Source: Elysia crispata (lineage: Eukaryota > Mollusca > Gastropoda > Plakobranchidae). From it: DNA of 64,000 bases. The stretch lies in the NCBI GenBank assembly GCA_033675545.1, contig JAWDGP010002132.1, positions 159,501 to 223,500 of the forward strand, given 5' to 3'. Positions 32,701 to 64,000 of this stretch are shown here, one piece after another; position 1 is the first letter of the stretch; each line of letters begins with the position of its first letter. The notes under the pieces are model-generated. The model ran no database searches. It was not told where the DNA came from and saw nothing but the letters and a program-made list of their open reading frames with translations. A program made the position numbers and the translations under genes.

Positions 32701-35700
32701 ATGTATTGGTTATATCAGGGAATCAATATTCTCATAAACCTCTTTCTCTCTCTTTCTTTCTCTCTCTGTCTCTATCTCCATCTCCCTCTCTACCACATGA
32801 ATCAATGGGAAGGACGGACACATGATGTTCATGAACAGATGAAAGCTAGTCTCAGTCTCATGGCAAAGGTGTTTCATTCCTATGGGTTGTTTTCTCACCA
32901 GCACTCACTCAAGTCAGCGTGATCTGTATAGCGAAATATACTTTGGTTTTCTTTTTTTTTTTTTTTTTTTTTTTTTTTTGTGGTTTTGTTTTTATCTTAA
33001 TGAGATACAGCTGATTTTGACATCCTGGTTGTTATCACTGTGCATTGGCTGGCAATACTTCTCAGTCTGTCTCGCATTTCCCAAGTCCATAACTAAAAGA
33101 ATCCTGGGTAATCTGAAAAGAGACGGTTTAAAGGAGGAGAGAACATGTAATTGGAAGAGGGAACTGCCGCAGAGAGAGGGAGAATGACACAAACTTATGA
33201 ATGGTTTCCTGAATGCCGATGAAATGAACACAATGATGACTGGGGTTGAGCATCTCAAGCAGCTCAAGCAAAGTCTGCATGCCTATAGGACAATGCAAGC
33301 TCCTTATGATGAACACGGGCCAGGCATGGCGCTCCACAGTTATACACGAAGACCAGAACGGGAGGTGACCTGGTAAACACCCACTTCAAGCAAATAGAAT
33401 GATTAAAGGGTGAGCTCTGCACTTCATTCTTCATTCAGAGAAAATTGAAAGGGAAAATAACGACAAAGTGTGTTACAACATCACAGAAAGACTTACGTTT
33501 CTGCTTCACTGAAGATTAGTTATTCCTGATAACTAAATGGTTCAAGAAATTTTTGGTAAAGGATTCTTTTGTTTTCATTTAAAGGTAAATGTTTTGTTTC
33601 TGCTGTACTTTAAGCTCTTTGTCAATGTTGAGAGAGGTCAAAGATCTGAGCAATGGTATTGATTTGTGTTCATTTACTCTCTTCTTAGAATTTTATGACC
33701 TTCGACAATCAGTATCAGGAATATTTTCATTCGATTTAAGTTTCTGCTCATTACTGACAACTGAAAACAGAAAAACTTTCCCAAATTCTTAATAGATATT
33801 TGTGTATTAACTTTAAGAAAAGAAATTTTTTTACAAAGAAAATTGACCACTTCATGAGAGAACTGTATGCTTCAGACATACTGATTTTCTTATTTGATAA
33901 ATCATAAATGGCATTCACCTGAAAACCTAGGTAGAATGTATTACAATCTTCTAGAGAGAGATAAACAAACTCGCTACCTCTAGGTATTGTATTGGCTTTA
34001 TACTATTTTAGTTCAGAGAAAGCCAAGTAAAGTATATTCGACTCTGCCTTGGACATTCCTATGGCACAGAACTAGAATAAGAGTGACAAAGATGGATGAC
34101 AATTTATCTCCTAGAACAGCTAAAAGGCAACATTATGAATCATTTGAGATATTTTCCATAAATGTTTGAGTGCCTAGAATATTTTGAACCTGAAAAGAGC
34201 TTTTTAATGGAATATTTTTCATTCAAAAGTGATATTAAAAATTCACACGAATTTTTAATTAAACACTCAATTTATAATTATTTCTAACATATGAAATGTT
34301 TACAAAGAAAGTAAGCAAGCTGTCTTGTTTTATTAGGAGGCAGGCCATGGGTGAAAACATGGATGAGCATTCAGTTACTTGTCTGTGAAAATATTTGTAA
34401 TACTTTTTTTCTTTAAATTATGCTGTAAGAATGTTGTGTTTTCAGTCAATTGTCATTTTCTGTAGGCTGGTTTTCAACACTACTAACCGAGTTTTCCATT
34501 TACAACTTATACCACAAGTTTACACAATAAATTTATGCACTTTTTTGCACTTTTATTGGTTTTCTGTATCATACTTTGACAGCTGTTGGTGGGAAAAGTC
34601 AGGGATAATATTTCATGAGCAGAAATCTTTAATTTTTCATGAGCATACATACCTGAAACTAGTCCTCATTTGAAAAAAATAGAAATATAAAACAATGATC
34701 TTTCGTTTCAAATACATAATTGTAGAAGCTTGAAATAAAAATTAACTTTTTTTTTCCCTTAGACTATAAATGAAGCAGCTTTATCAAGTAAAAATATGCA
34801 TGTAGTATTACAGTTTTCCTGACATAATTATATTAAAAAAAAAAAAAGAAGCACTCACAAAGTTAATGAACTTGGTAAGTCTACTGAATAGATCTTAATT
34901 AGCTTTACAATGCCCATGTGCTGCCTTCATTTAAGAAAAATTATTTTCTAGTAATACAGTTGTTGTTTTTTTTGTCAGAATAGTTTCAGCATCTTGTAAT
35001 AAGAATGAAAGTGTCACATGTAGAGACTGGCAAGATATACAGCATACCTGAACCGCAAGCATGCAACATTAAAACAAGTGCGGATTTCTCTGTTAAAAGT
35101 ATACAAGTCCTTGAGAAATATCAAAGAGATACTGTTAAAGAGGTGCTTTTAGTATTGTATTTACCTTGAAATAACAGACAAAACTAAACCTGTTAAAATG
35201 TTCACATGATGCAGAAACAGCGCTTAATATTTGGAAGGATCCCAAAGATGTTATATCCTTCAATAGTTAGCACAATTTTAAACTCATAAAGATTCTAAAT
35301 GGTCAGACATTACTTAATTGAACTGGCAGCATACAAAATTATATGTTACGATTAATATAGAACTTTGGAGAGAGATATCAAAGAACAAATATTTTTCTTT
35401 TAATAAATATAAAGATGCTCTATGGTTGCATACCCCTATCATCCCAAAAAATGTCATAAAAAATTTGAATCCATCAATTTTAAATATTTAAACAGCAGTC
35501 TTAATTACATTGTGATAGTGTTTGTATCAACCATATCAATTTTCAAGAAGCTTTATGCAGTAGGAGGAAAACAAATTAAACCATAACAACAAAAAAGTAA
35601 AAGATAAAAACTTGAAGGAGTGAATGAGCTCCATTCATTTACCACAGGTTTTACAATGTCATACAATTAGTATGGTAATTTCTTGTTGTTTCCTACAATA

Positions 35701-36207
35701 CATACAACACAAAGAGTTATTACTTTAAAATTTAAATAAAACGAAATAGATTAATCATGTTTTTACAGAAACAAATAAAAGGAGAAAAAAAATAAGTATC
35801 TACGCCTGAGAACCCAAACTTAACTTCAGACAACCACAATGGTTTTAGGTGATTCGAGAGGGAATGCTCTTGCATTGTTATATGAAAAGACGTTGAAGGC
35901 TGCCAAAAGCAAAGCATAGAGTTTATGTTAGCTTCAAGTTAATTTTAAGCATACTCTTGTATTGACATAGAAAGATTCCACATCACTTTGTGAATCAAAC
36001 ATAATATATGAGTAACACAGCCCTCACAGCAACGAACAGAAAATAGAGGTGACTTTGTGAATCAATTACAGTCCTGACAGTTAGCAAGGAACAGGAAAGA
36101 AGGATACAGAAGAACAAAGACAGCTCTTAGAAGATAGAGAGAGGACAGTCGAAAATATGTTTTGTAATGGGTGTAAGTATATGTTTCCAATCAAAAAGAC
36201 ATTGATA
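26730..36207. other. Intergenic, no recognised gene
   Basis: About 9.5 kb of AT-rich DNA with homopolymers (a long T run near 32952-32979) and only short frames without recognisable motifs. It lies between the divergent MIF/NUDT9 pair and SERCA. A short alternative SERCA 3' exon could be hidden here but none was recognised. Confidence 0.5.
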
Positions 36208-36273
36208 CAGTGGACCTTGGTTGTAACGAAATCAATAGGACTGAGCTATAAATTCGTTATAACCAAGGTTTCG

Positions 36274-36606
36274 CTACAGACAAGGTCGTTGTGGAGTAAA
36301 GAAAAAAATTAAAGTTATTTGGAAGATTTCATGTCGAATTCCTAAGATTGCTGCATAAACTGAAGAGCGCAAGCCTTTAGTAAGATAGTAGCAAAATTCC
36401 TGTTTCTTCAACTGGCGAGTTCCTTGGTTGACAGCAGCTCTTATTTTGTCTTTGTCTTTCAAGATAGTTGAAAGAGAACTTTGAGCAATGCCATGCTCTC
36501 TACACAATTCTGCTTTGCTTTTGGTTCCTTTCTCGACCTCTTCAATAAGCTTTAGTTTAGTGTCAAAAGATAGACATTTTCTTTTGTTTGAATAATTTGA
36601 TGCCAT
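36274..36606 (-). pseudogene. Tigger transposase N-terminus (CENP-B/Psq helix-turn-helix), truncated
   Basis: It starts MASNYSNKRKCLSFDTKL and continues KLIEEVEKGTKSKAELCREH and GIAQSSLSTILKDKDKIRAA. This is the DNA-binding helix-turn-helix shared by CENP-B and Tigger/Jerky-type transposases. Homology fades after about residue 70, and no DDE catalytic domain follows because the element is internally deleted. The 110-residue product could at most bind DNA. Confidence 0.85.
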
Positions 36607-36892
36607 CTTTCAATAAAAATTTAGGACTGTACTAGTGAAAAACCTGTGATGACTGATGAGCAAAACAACGAAGTTACCGCTCCGGTCGATAGATTCACAA
36701 TGAATGAGATCTAGCATAAACACAAAGGATTGGTAAGACAAAGGTCCATACGCTAGGAACGGAACTTGATCACTGCACACACACACACACACACAACCAA
36801 GTCACAGACTCCCCGCAATGTTAGCTAATAAATGTGCCGGTATTGAAACTGAAAGCATGAATCATTCCTGTCCCACCACGCGGACGCCCCCC

Positions 36893-36909
36893 CACCCCCC
36901 CCCCCCCCC
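36893..36909. repeat. Poly-C run in the Tigger element
   Basis: This C-rich homopolymer tract within CACCC repeats produces Pro-rich and Gly-rich spurious frames on the two strands. Confidence 0.9.
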
Positions 36910-37228
36910 ACCCTTCCCCATCCCTGACACGCTGCATAGCTACGCTCTCCTCTACCTGTATTCACACACAATAGGCCTGGCTCAGCTAGGCTGCCTCGGG
37001 TATCGCTTGTACGATTCAATTTGGCACAACTTGGAGAAATTGTTATGCTCTTAAGTTAAACTTTAATGCCTACAGCTTCGTTACGCCCGAGGTCTGAGCA
37101 TCCCTTGTTCGTTAAGGCAGGGGTTCAAATACTATCGTTTAATAAGAATAAAAAGCGTTCCTGTAAGTTCCTTCTTAACGGCCGAGGTTTCTTAACGGCC
37201 GATGTTGCTACAAACGAGGTCCACTGTA

Positions 37229-40200
37229 CCACTACCAGTGTTGTTAATCTTTTTTTTCTTTTAAATAATTCTTTAACCAACCACCTATGCATTTATTAAG
37301 TCTGCAGTACACAGTTTAAGTTAGAAACCTAGGAAGACATAAATATGGGTGTGAAAAAAAATATCTCAAGATTTTGTAGACTTTGTTGTAGGCAGGAATC
37401 CTAAGAAAGGTTTCAAATCGGACATGAGTTTAGGTATCAGTGAACAAAAGCAGAATTTGAATAGGTTCAATGTGAATGGTGTTATGTGCTGATGTGTCAT
37501 AGGAAATGTTAAAAGCGGCAAATCAAATATTGAAGAAGGAAGAATGAAACTTTAAGCAAATCAAATTAAGCTCTTGATGCGTAATGATACAAATTCTGAA
37601 GCCACTAAAATTTTTAAAAAAATCAATTATAATATAATGAATGGAATGAAAACAAAAGGAAATAAACAAAGAAAAAGGAGAAGATACAAGAGTGGTTACA
37701 TGATATTTCAAATGCTGTTACCTGTTATCCTGGGCACCATGTTATGATTGGACTGGTAAAGAGAAGGAAAACATTGGCATGTAACACACACACACACACA
37801 CGCCCCCACAACAGGCTTGGGAGAGAGGAAGCCAAAGAGGGCATTGTGTATATATCACAGGGCTAACACAAGTAACAACTAACAATACTTCAGAGATGCA
37901 TTCACATTCCAAGGTGAAATTTAATAAACAAAAAAAACACTGCTTAAAATATTATACTGATATCAGACTAAAAAATGAATGCTATGAAAAACGAACGAAA
38001 ACACAGGCACTTTTTTTAGACTTATACATCCCTACATTTTTTAGTTGAAGGTTGGAATTGAGATTTACAGTGAAACAACTCGACTTTATAATCTTATATC
38101 TTTTTTCATGGGACAGATGTAACCAATCAGTTGGTTGTTAGAAAGCGAAATCATCAGAATAACATGAGATTAGATCTTTAAAGTGCCTGACCATGTGTAA
38201 GTAAAGATCACAAACACTCATCATAAATTGCACTTCAAGCAAGTAGGAAAGGATTAAAAAATAAATAAATATGAATGAAAAGATAAGCGTACAAAATGAT
38301 ACATGTATATATATGAATATAAGAAAACAAAAATAATATTCTGAAAAGAAAAAGAAGAGATAAGTAAAAACAAATAGGATTTTTTAAAATGTTGGTTTCC
38401 TCTAAAGCGAGACGGTAGCTTGCACTTAGCTAAGACAGCAAAAAGATCCACTGTAAAGGCAAAAACACCATCTTTACTTTCTAAACCACAGGTAGAGCAT
38501 CTCATTCAATAATATAGACACAGGCCAGGCATTACAAATAACTATTTGGACTATGGAATGTGAGAGGGACCAGCATAGCATACAATTCTAAGCAAAAAAA
38601 AGGATTAGAACTCTGTGAGGCTATCACATCAAGTTCTAGTTAAGCACCACAACAGATAGGAGACAGAGAGCGATGGCAAACTTAAAAGAGATAACTTTAC
38701 TAACTAAAATTAAATGACCTGGCCCTACCAGTGCATTTTGCTTCTATTTTTAAATAAATAATAATTAGCTAAAAAGTGACAAATGGTCTCACTAGTAATT
38801 TTTTGGGCATAAAACATACCTTGATGATGTAAAAACTCTAAATATAAGATTGATTAAAGAATAAATATTTTACCTGTTATTGACATTTATCAAGAATATG
38901 AAATTGGTACAGGTGCCTTAACATAAACCCGCCCAGGAAACTGAAGGAAAGATTTTATGGACTGGCCTATTAAGCTAATTTTTATATATTGACACAACGG
39001 ACTATTCTCAGAGATGTGCACTTGGTTTGTGGGCTTCAAACACAACTCTCGTATGAACAGAAAATTAAACAAAGGGGATCTAGCCAAGGACTCGAGAGGA
39101 CAAATTTCCAAGGTATGGGAGTAAAAACTTTACTTTGGATAAGATCTTTTCCTCTTTTGTTATGACTTTTATATAAGTATAAAAAAATTTTTCTTTAAAT
39201 AAATTGAAATACAATTCTCACATTCACAGAGAAATTGAGCACAACTATCTACACATGGCTATTAGTCAGAATTCAGAAATTTAAAAAGGTCTTTCACACC
39301 TTTGAGGTAACCACTGAGAGAAACCAAGAAAGGTTCACTCATAATCAGACTGGCAACAAAGCAGTATGATTTTGGTAACATTTCATGGCTAGTTTGTCAT
39401 AACATTGTAGCTATCATAAGCTATTTGTTGGGTTAACCAAATTCATCCTAAAGACAGAATGTCCTAACAATTTGAAATCTAACCATAACTACTACCTGAA
39501 AATAGGGTACTCTAATTTCTCTTTAACGTGAAAATTATTTTCAGCGAAAACAATTGATCACCCACTTAGTTTCAAGTTCATATTTCATTCTTGACCTAGA
39601 TCCTGTCTTAAACAAAAGTGTTCACATTTGATTTGAGTGTTAATTTAGCATGTTCCAAATGTTAGTCCTCAAAAAATGCAAGGCCATAAATGTCCCATTA
39701 ACAATGGATTCAATTCCAACATAATAATTTTTTCAATGTCATCTTTGTGCAGGAATTTCCAAAGTATATAAAAACGTGTGGAAACAAAAAAAAGGACAAA
39801 AATGACATGTTTTAAAAAATTCTTTTTTAAGGTGCTCAAAAAGTTAACATAACCATCTTCTTCAGATAAGGTATGAGGTTCAGGTAAAATGAGAAGGAAA
39901 ACAAAGCTGGGATATGACAAAGAACTCAGCATGTTTTTTTATTACAAATTCCGAGATAAAAGTAGCTCTCTTAACATTTTAAATACCTGTGTCGTTAGAA
40001 ATTTCTTTCCAATTTAAGTGTTTCATATCTTCCTGCTTAATCAATTCAAATTATACAATTAAATCTCAGGTAATAAAAGCTGATAAATTGCTGGAAATGG
40101 CCTAGCCTTCTCCCCTAAATAGTTTCAAAATCATTTGAAAATTAGAGCTTGGTTTAAAAAATAAAAAAAAGACTGGGATGATAGAAGATGCAAACATTTC

Positions 40201-43200
40201 AAGGGGAAAAAAAAGTAAGAAAAAAAATAGTTATGAATTTTGCCATTAAAAAAAAATAACCATGCCTCTTTTCAGCTCATTACTTTGAGTAAAACAGAAA
40301 AAAAAATAATAGTAAATAAAAATATTATTGGTATTTGATGTAAAATTGAAGAAAAAAAAAAAAAGCAGTAACTTATTTGTTTTCCATTTTGCTTTAAGAG
40401 ATACAATAAGGAACAGAATATGTCAAACAGAAAAATGGTAAAAATGGGTCTGTGACATGTAAATGATGTAGGCTTAGGTTGTAAGATGCTTCTACTGGAG
40501 GAGAAAAATCAGTCGCTACAAAGTCATCAAGCATTCAACTTTCTTCGGCAGGTGAGCTCTCTACCACTTTGAGTGATAGCTGGTCAGCAATAATCAAAAA
40601 TCTTATAAATCTCCTTTCATAAGAGAAGAAGTCATTTACCTCATACCTCAAACAAAATGATCAAAATAGATCCAAATTTTGCTTGAACTTGATAGATCTT
40701 CGAACTTGATGTGATTGCTTTAATCTTGCCAGCTAATGATCTGCTCTAATAAGTGCAGGCTTTGGGCGTATCGATAGAGCCAATACATAAGAAGGCTATG
40801 GATTCCCCAACAAAAAAAAGTTAGCTAGAGAAGTTAGCTCTACGCACACAAGGGTCAAGGCCCCTTTACAAGAAAAAGCTCTTGGCAAATGAAAAGGGAA
40901 AAATCACAAAGCGCTTCCAATCTTTTGTTGATTTAAACCCTTATAGTTGTTCGTGAAACTCAGCTACATGCCAAACTAAAGCATTAAAGAGCATTTCTTC
41001 CATTTGCTAGATTACTTTCTAGATCAGGTCCTCTTTTTTTTTTGTATTTGACTAAATAAGGGTTGTGATGGTGTAAGTTTTCTACTGCACATGGGATCAA
41101 TGTATTATATGTATAACTTATAAAAGCAACTCAACAGCCAATTTTAGAAATAAGTCTGGCAAAAATTGGCTCCCACCTACAGATCTGTAAAAGCTAAGTG
41201 GTAAAGAGCTTTGCCTACTCTTGCTTTTCTTGCAGTCATGCAACCAGTTGAATACAACTGACTCTACACAGGGAACACCACGCTCAAAAAATGTTTTCAT
41301 CTTTATTTCTGAGACATAAATATAGTGAAAAATACATAATTTTAACTGCAAAATTAGGCCTTAAAAGTATTGTTTCTCTTAAAATAAAAAAAAAAAACCA
41401 GTTCAAACATAATATCTGTGAACACCTAAAATAAATAAATTCATTCAAGAATCACAATTTTGCTTTCTTTTTCTTTTTTTTTACTTTTCTAAATAAAAGA
41501 TTCATAAAAAGGTCAATCATTCACCAGCCTCTCATGATGATGAAACATTTCGATGAAAGAAAAATTCTCTTCTCCTTTCTTCTAATCAATTCATTTAAAG
41601 TAACTGCTGCTTTTATAATTTCAAATGTGATCCCCTCCATGATCTGAGCCCTTGAGATAAATGAAGGGGTAGAAAATTCTATTTTCTTCACCAAAATCCA
41701 CATTCTATTTCACACATGCTTTCATGATAAAATTATGTTTATTTCTCCCCTGAGCTAACCATCAAGAATTCTCTAAGTTCATACTTCTTCTATTGAAGAA
41801 AAAAAAATAATAACATGAAAATGAACACTTTTCATTAAAAAGCGTTTGTAAATTTTGCAAAAGCATGCACAGATATTTTCCTTCACAGCAATTGTCAAAT
41901 ATGTATTCATCAAACTTTCTCATTACTTCTCCTTTCTTCTCTTGGGAATGGAGTAATAAGTCTTTTGCTGATATAAGGGATTCAGAATTATTAGTCAATA
42001 TTTCTTTTAAATTGACCTCAAATTTCAGTCAATTTCTAAGCACTAAGAGTATGAAATCACCACCTGGCTGTGCCATGTTGCAGAACAAAGAGGTTCAGTC
42101 ATCAGATGAGCTTTGCTGCACTCAATCAGGTTAAGAAAATTAGTTGCAAGATGAGCGTGTCACACTGGTGGGAAGAGGTTAGCAGGGACGAAGGACAGCT
42201 CTACTTTGTTTGAAATTGCTTTCATAAAAATAGGGAAAGATGGCTTTCAACTACTGCAAAGCACTGCACATGCTTGTACAAAATTGTTAACTTTAAAATA
42301 ATACACATAATGTATGTTAAAGTAACATGACATAGAGAAAGAGATGAAATACATGGGCATGACAAATAAAACATGACTTGACACCTCTCATAGGCTTGAC
42401 AAGCTCTATGACTGATAGAAAACTAAGGGTATATGAGGATGCTAGCCATCTGCGTCAAATATAAAATGGTGGAGAACATAAATGCACTCAACTGGCCATA
42501 AGGAAAGACCCGATGCCATATCTGGTTTGGTCTGAATTATAAATTGCTGAATTTAAATGGTGGTTTCTATCAGCCTTGATGTGATCACTTCCTAGTGCTC
42601 CCACACTTTAAAACTTGGCAGATTTATTTTGACTCATCTATGGCAGGTTTGCCTTGATGGTAGCCTGGAGTGCTAGTGATGTAAAAACCACTTTTTTTTT
42701 TCTTTAATGGTAAACAAGGTATGGCAACACTGTACAAGAATTCAGCGTTTAAAAAAAAAATACCTCTTTGACTTCTTTGTCTTTCACCAAACATCAAAAA
42801 CTTTCAACAGACACTTGGATGTTTAATTGGAATGGGATAACAGGAGACCCTTTTAAAATTGGTTCAACATAATTCCTTTATGAAAAGGCTCTTTTCAAAA
42901 AACCTAAATATTAACAATATCAAATGAGTGAATTTGTACATTGCAATGTTACAGACTTAGGGGAGGACACAGTTGCCAGAATTGTAAGAAGTACAAGCGC
43001 GCGCACACACACACACACACACCTATCTAGAGAATCATGATTAATAGGGGAATGATGGAGGAGGAAAATTCATTCTTATTTTTTTTTCTATGCTCCAGTG
43101 AGCCACGATACAGGGGGAAAAAAAACTGTATGCCTCGTTCTACACTTAAAAAGCACAATGGTCCATGTAATGATGTTGATGACAGAAACACGATGGCAGA

Positions 43201-44229
43201 ATGAAACAATGCTGGTGTCAGTGTAAGTATGGAGTTTGATAATGACATTTACAAAATATTGTAATTCAATGACTGAATACAGAAAAAAGGTAACATTGAA
43301 TGAATATTAAAAATGTTCATTTATGTCATTAAAGATTCATGAAAAGCTGTTCCTAGTGACCCAAAAAAATTTTTTTTAAGAGAATAGAGAGACACAGAAA
43401 AAGACAGCATATTTAAAAGATATTTCATTCAATAGTCTACAATAAATAGAAACATTAAACATAATCCAATCGGACCCTTTTTCCAAAATGTCAGAGAAAT
43501 AGACAGTGATCATAAGACTTAACCATTTAGTTATTGACTTTATCCCAACACTTCAGACTGGGACAAGCTTCTTATGTTCCAAGAAAAGCTCAACTCTTTC
43601 CCTCACAAATCTCATACAGCAACACTTTCAGCTCAGTGCTTCAATCATTCCTAGTGATCTCAAAAGGATCACAGGAGGCCTGTAAAGTACAGTCTTTTTC
43701 TTTTGATTGCTACATTCTTGCTTTAAGTTTGATTCTCTTTAAAGAGAAATTTGTACCTCAAAGAGAATACAAGCTCTTTCAGTATCAAATGTGTTTATGC
43801 AGAGAGAAAAAAAAAGTGATGATAAGTCAAAGAAATATCACTAAAAGTCCTGCTACTAGTGCCAGAATTTAACAAACAAAAAAAAAGAAATAACCAAAAA
43901 TACCTTCTAGAGAACAATGAAGCCACAACAGAAAAAGCATGGTCCACTAGAAAAACAAAAAGTAGGAGTTTTATTTACTAGAAGCAGCCCATATGACAGG
44001 AGACAAGATGATTTAAAAACAAAACAAAAAAAATTGAAAGATAAATCAAATAAAAAGAATTCAAGTTTAAAAAAAAAAAAAAAAGAAAGAAAAGGAGTGG
44101 GTGTCTTACATTCCTTGAACACTTCACAAACATAAATTAAATTTAAAAAAAAATGTAAAAAAAAAAAATTAAATAAAAAAAAACCAAAATAAAATAAATA
44201 AAGGAAGAGAAAACTGTGTCTATCTGAGC
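37229..44229. other. SERCA 3' flank, no recognised gene
   Basis: About 7 kb of AT-rich DNA downstream of the SERCA stop. It includes (AC)n tracts at 37784-37801 and 43004-43021 and a possible tRNA-derived SINE remnant near 41190. No coding exon was recognised. The SERCA 3' UTR must start here, and a spliced short C-terminal exon may exist here. Confidence 0.5.
41190..41266 (+). repeat. Possible tRNA-derived SINE remnant
   Basis: AAGCTAAGTGGTAAAGAGCT resembles an A box of the GCTCAGTGGTAGAGC type, and CCAGTTGAATACAACTG about 45 bases later resembles a decayed B box. No poly-A or tail repeat was identified, so this is only a weak suggestion. Confidence 0.3.
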
Positions 44230-63999
<19,770 letters not shown>

Positions 64000-64000
64000 A

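Larger units (their letters stand above)
36208..37226 (-). mobile_element. Internally deleted Tigger (pogo-group) element
   Basis: TA precedes CAGTGGACCTTGGTTGTA at the left, and the right end inverted reads CAGTGGACCTCGTTTGTA before TA at 37227-37228. Total length is 1019 bp, against about 2.5 kb for intact elements. A coding remnant on the minus strand starts at 36606. The region between the ATG and the right end contains a C-run and is the presumed 5' UTR. Confidence 0.85.

Overview
The window is animal nuclear DNA: AT-rich, with short exons split by long introns, GT-AG introns plus one AT-AC intron, and many degraded transposons. Nothing in it looks prokaryotic. The three recognisable genes encode conserved animal proteins. 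The long C-terminus of the Ca2+-ATPase resembles the invertebrate form, and the sequence is rich in AGATCT-type motifs. My best guess is a protostome, perhaps a gastropod mollusc, but the sequence alone does not prove this.

Layout. (1) 1-7046: non-coding, with a possible TTAA-flanked element at 2697-3329. (2) 7047-15005, minus strand: eight coding exons of NUDT9 (ADP-ribose pyrophosphatase). One intron is almost entirely a 40-bp minisatellite of about 61 copies, and another holds a 25-bp minisatellite. (3) 17.4-19.4 kb: transposon debris, including a piggyBac-like TTAA element, two inverted piggyBac-like 3' remnants and a Penelope-like GIY-YIG fragment. (4) 21423-23661, plus strand: a complete three-exon MIF gene, divergent from NUDT9, with a Tigger-like MITE in intron 1. 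(5) 25.5-26.2 kb: a 5'-truncated LINE reverse transcriptase. (6) 26-44 kb: mostly featureless, with an internally deleted Tigger element at 36208-37226. (7) 44230-63972, minus strand: the 3' three quarters of a SERCA Ca2+-ATPase gene (17 consecutive coding exons plus one alternative exon). Its 5' exons lie beyond the right edge.

The SERCA gene is the most interesting locus. It carries two tandem exons of identical length (134 nt) that encode alternative versions of the luminal L7-8 loop plus transmembrane helix M8. Reading-frame arithmetic forces them to be mutually exclusive. It also has a minor-spliceosome (U12, AT-AC) intron, a C-terminal exon whose read-through adds an eleventh hydrophobic segment, and a 4.9-kb intron containing nested transposons (TTAA element, an unclassified TIR element, and a mariner).

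Functionally, SERCA pumps cytosolic Ca2+ into the ER, NUDT9 hydrolyses ADP-ribose to AMP and ribose 5-phosphate, and MIF is a small tautomerase-fold cytokine. I see no operon-like relation between the three. Exon boundaries were placed by hand from splice signals, codon phase and similarity to remembered human proteins, so transcript data should be used to confirm them.
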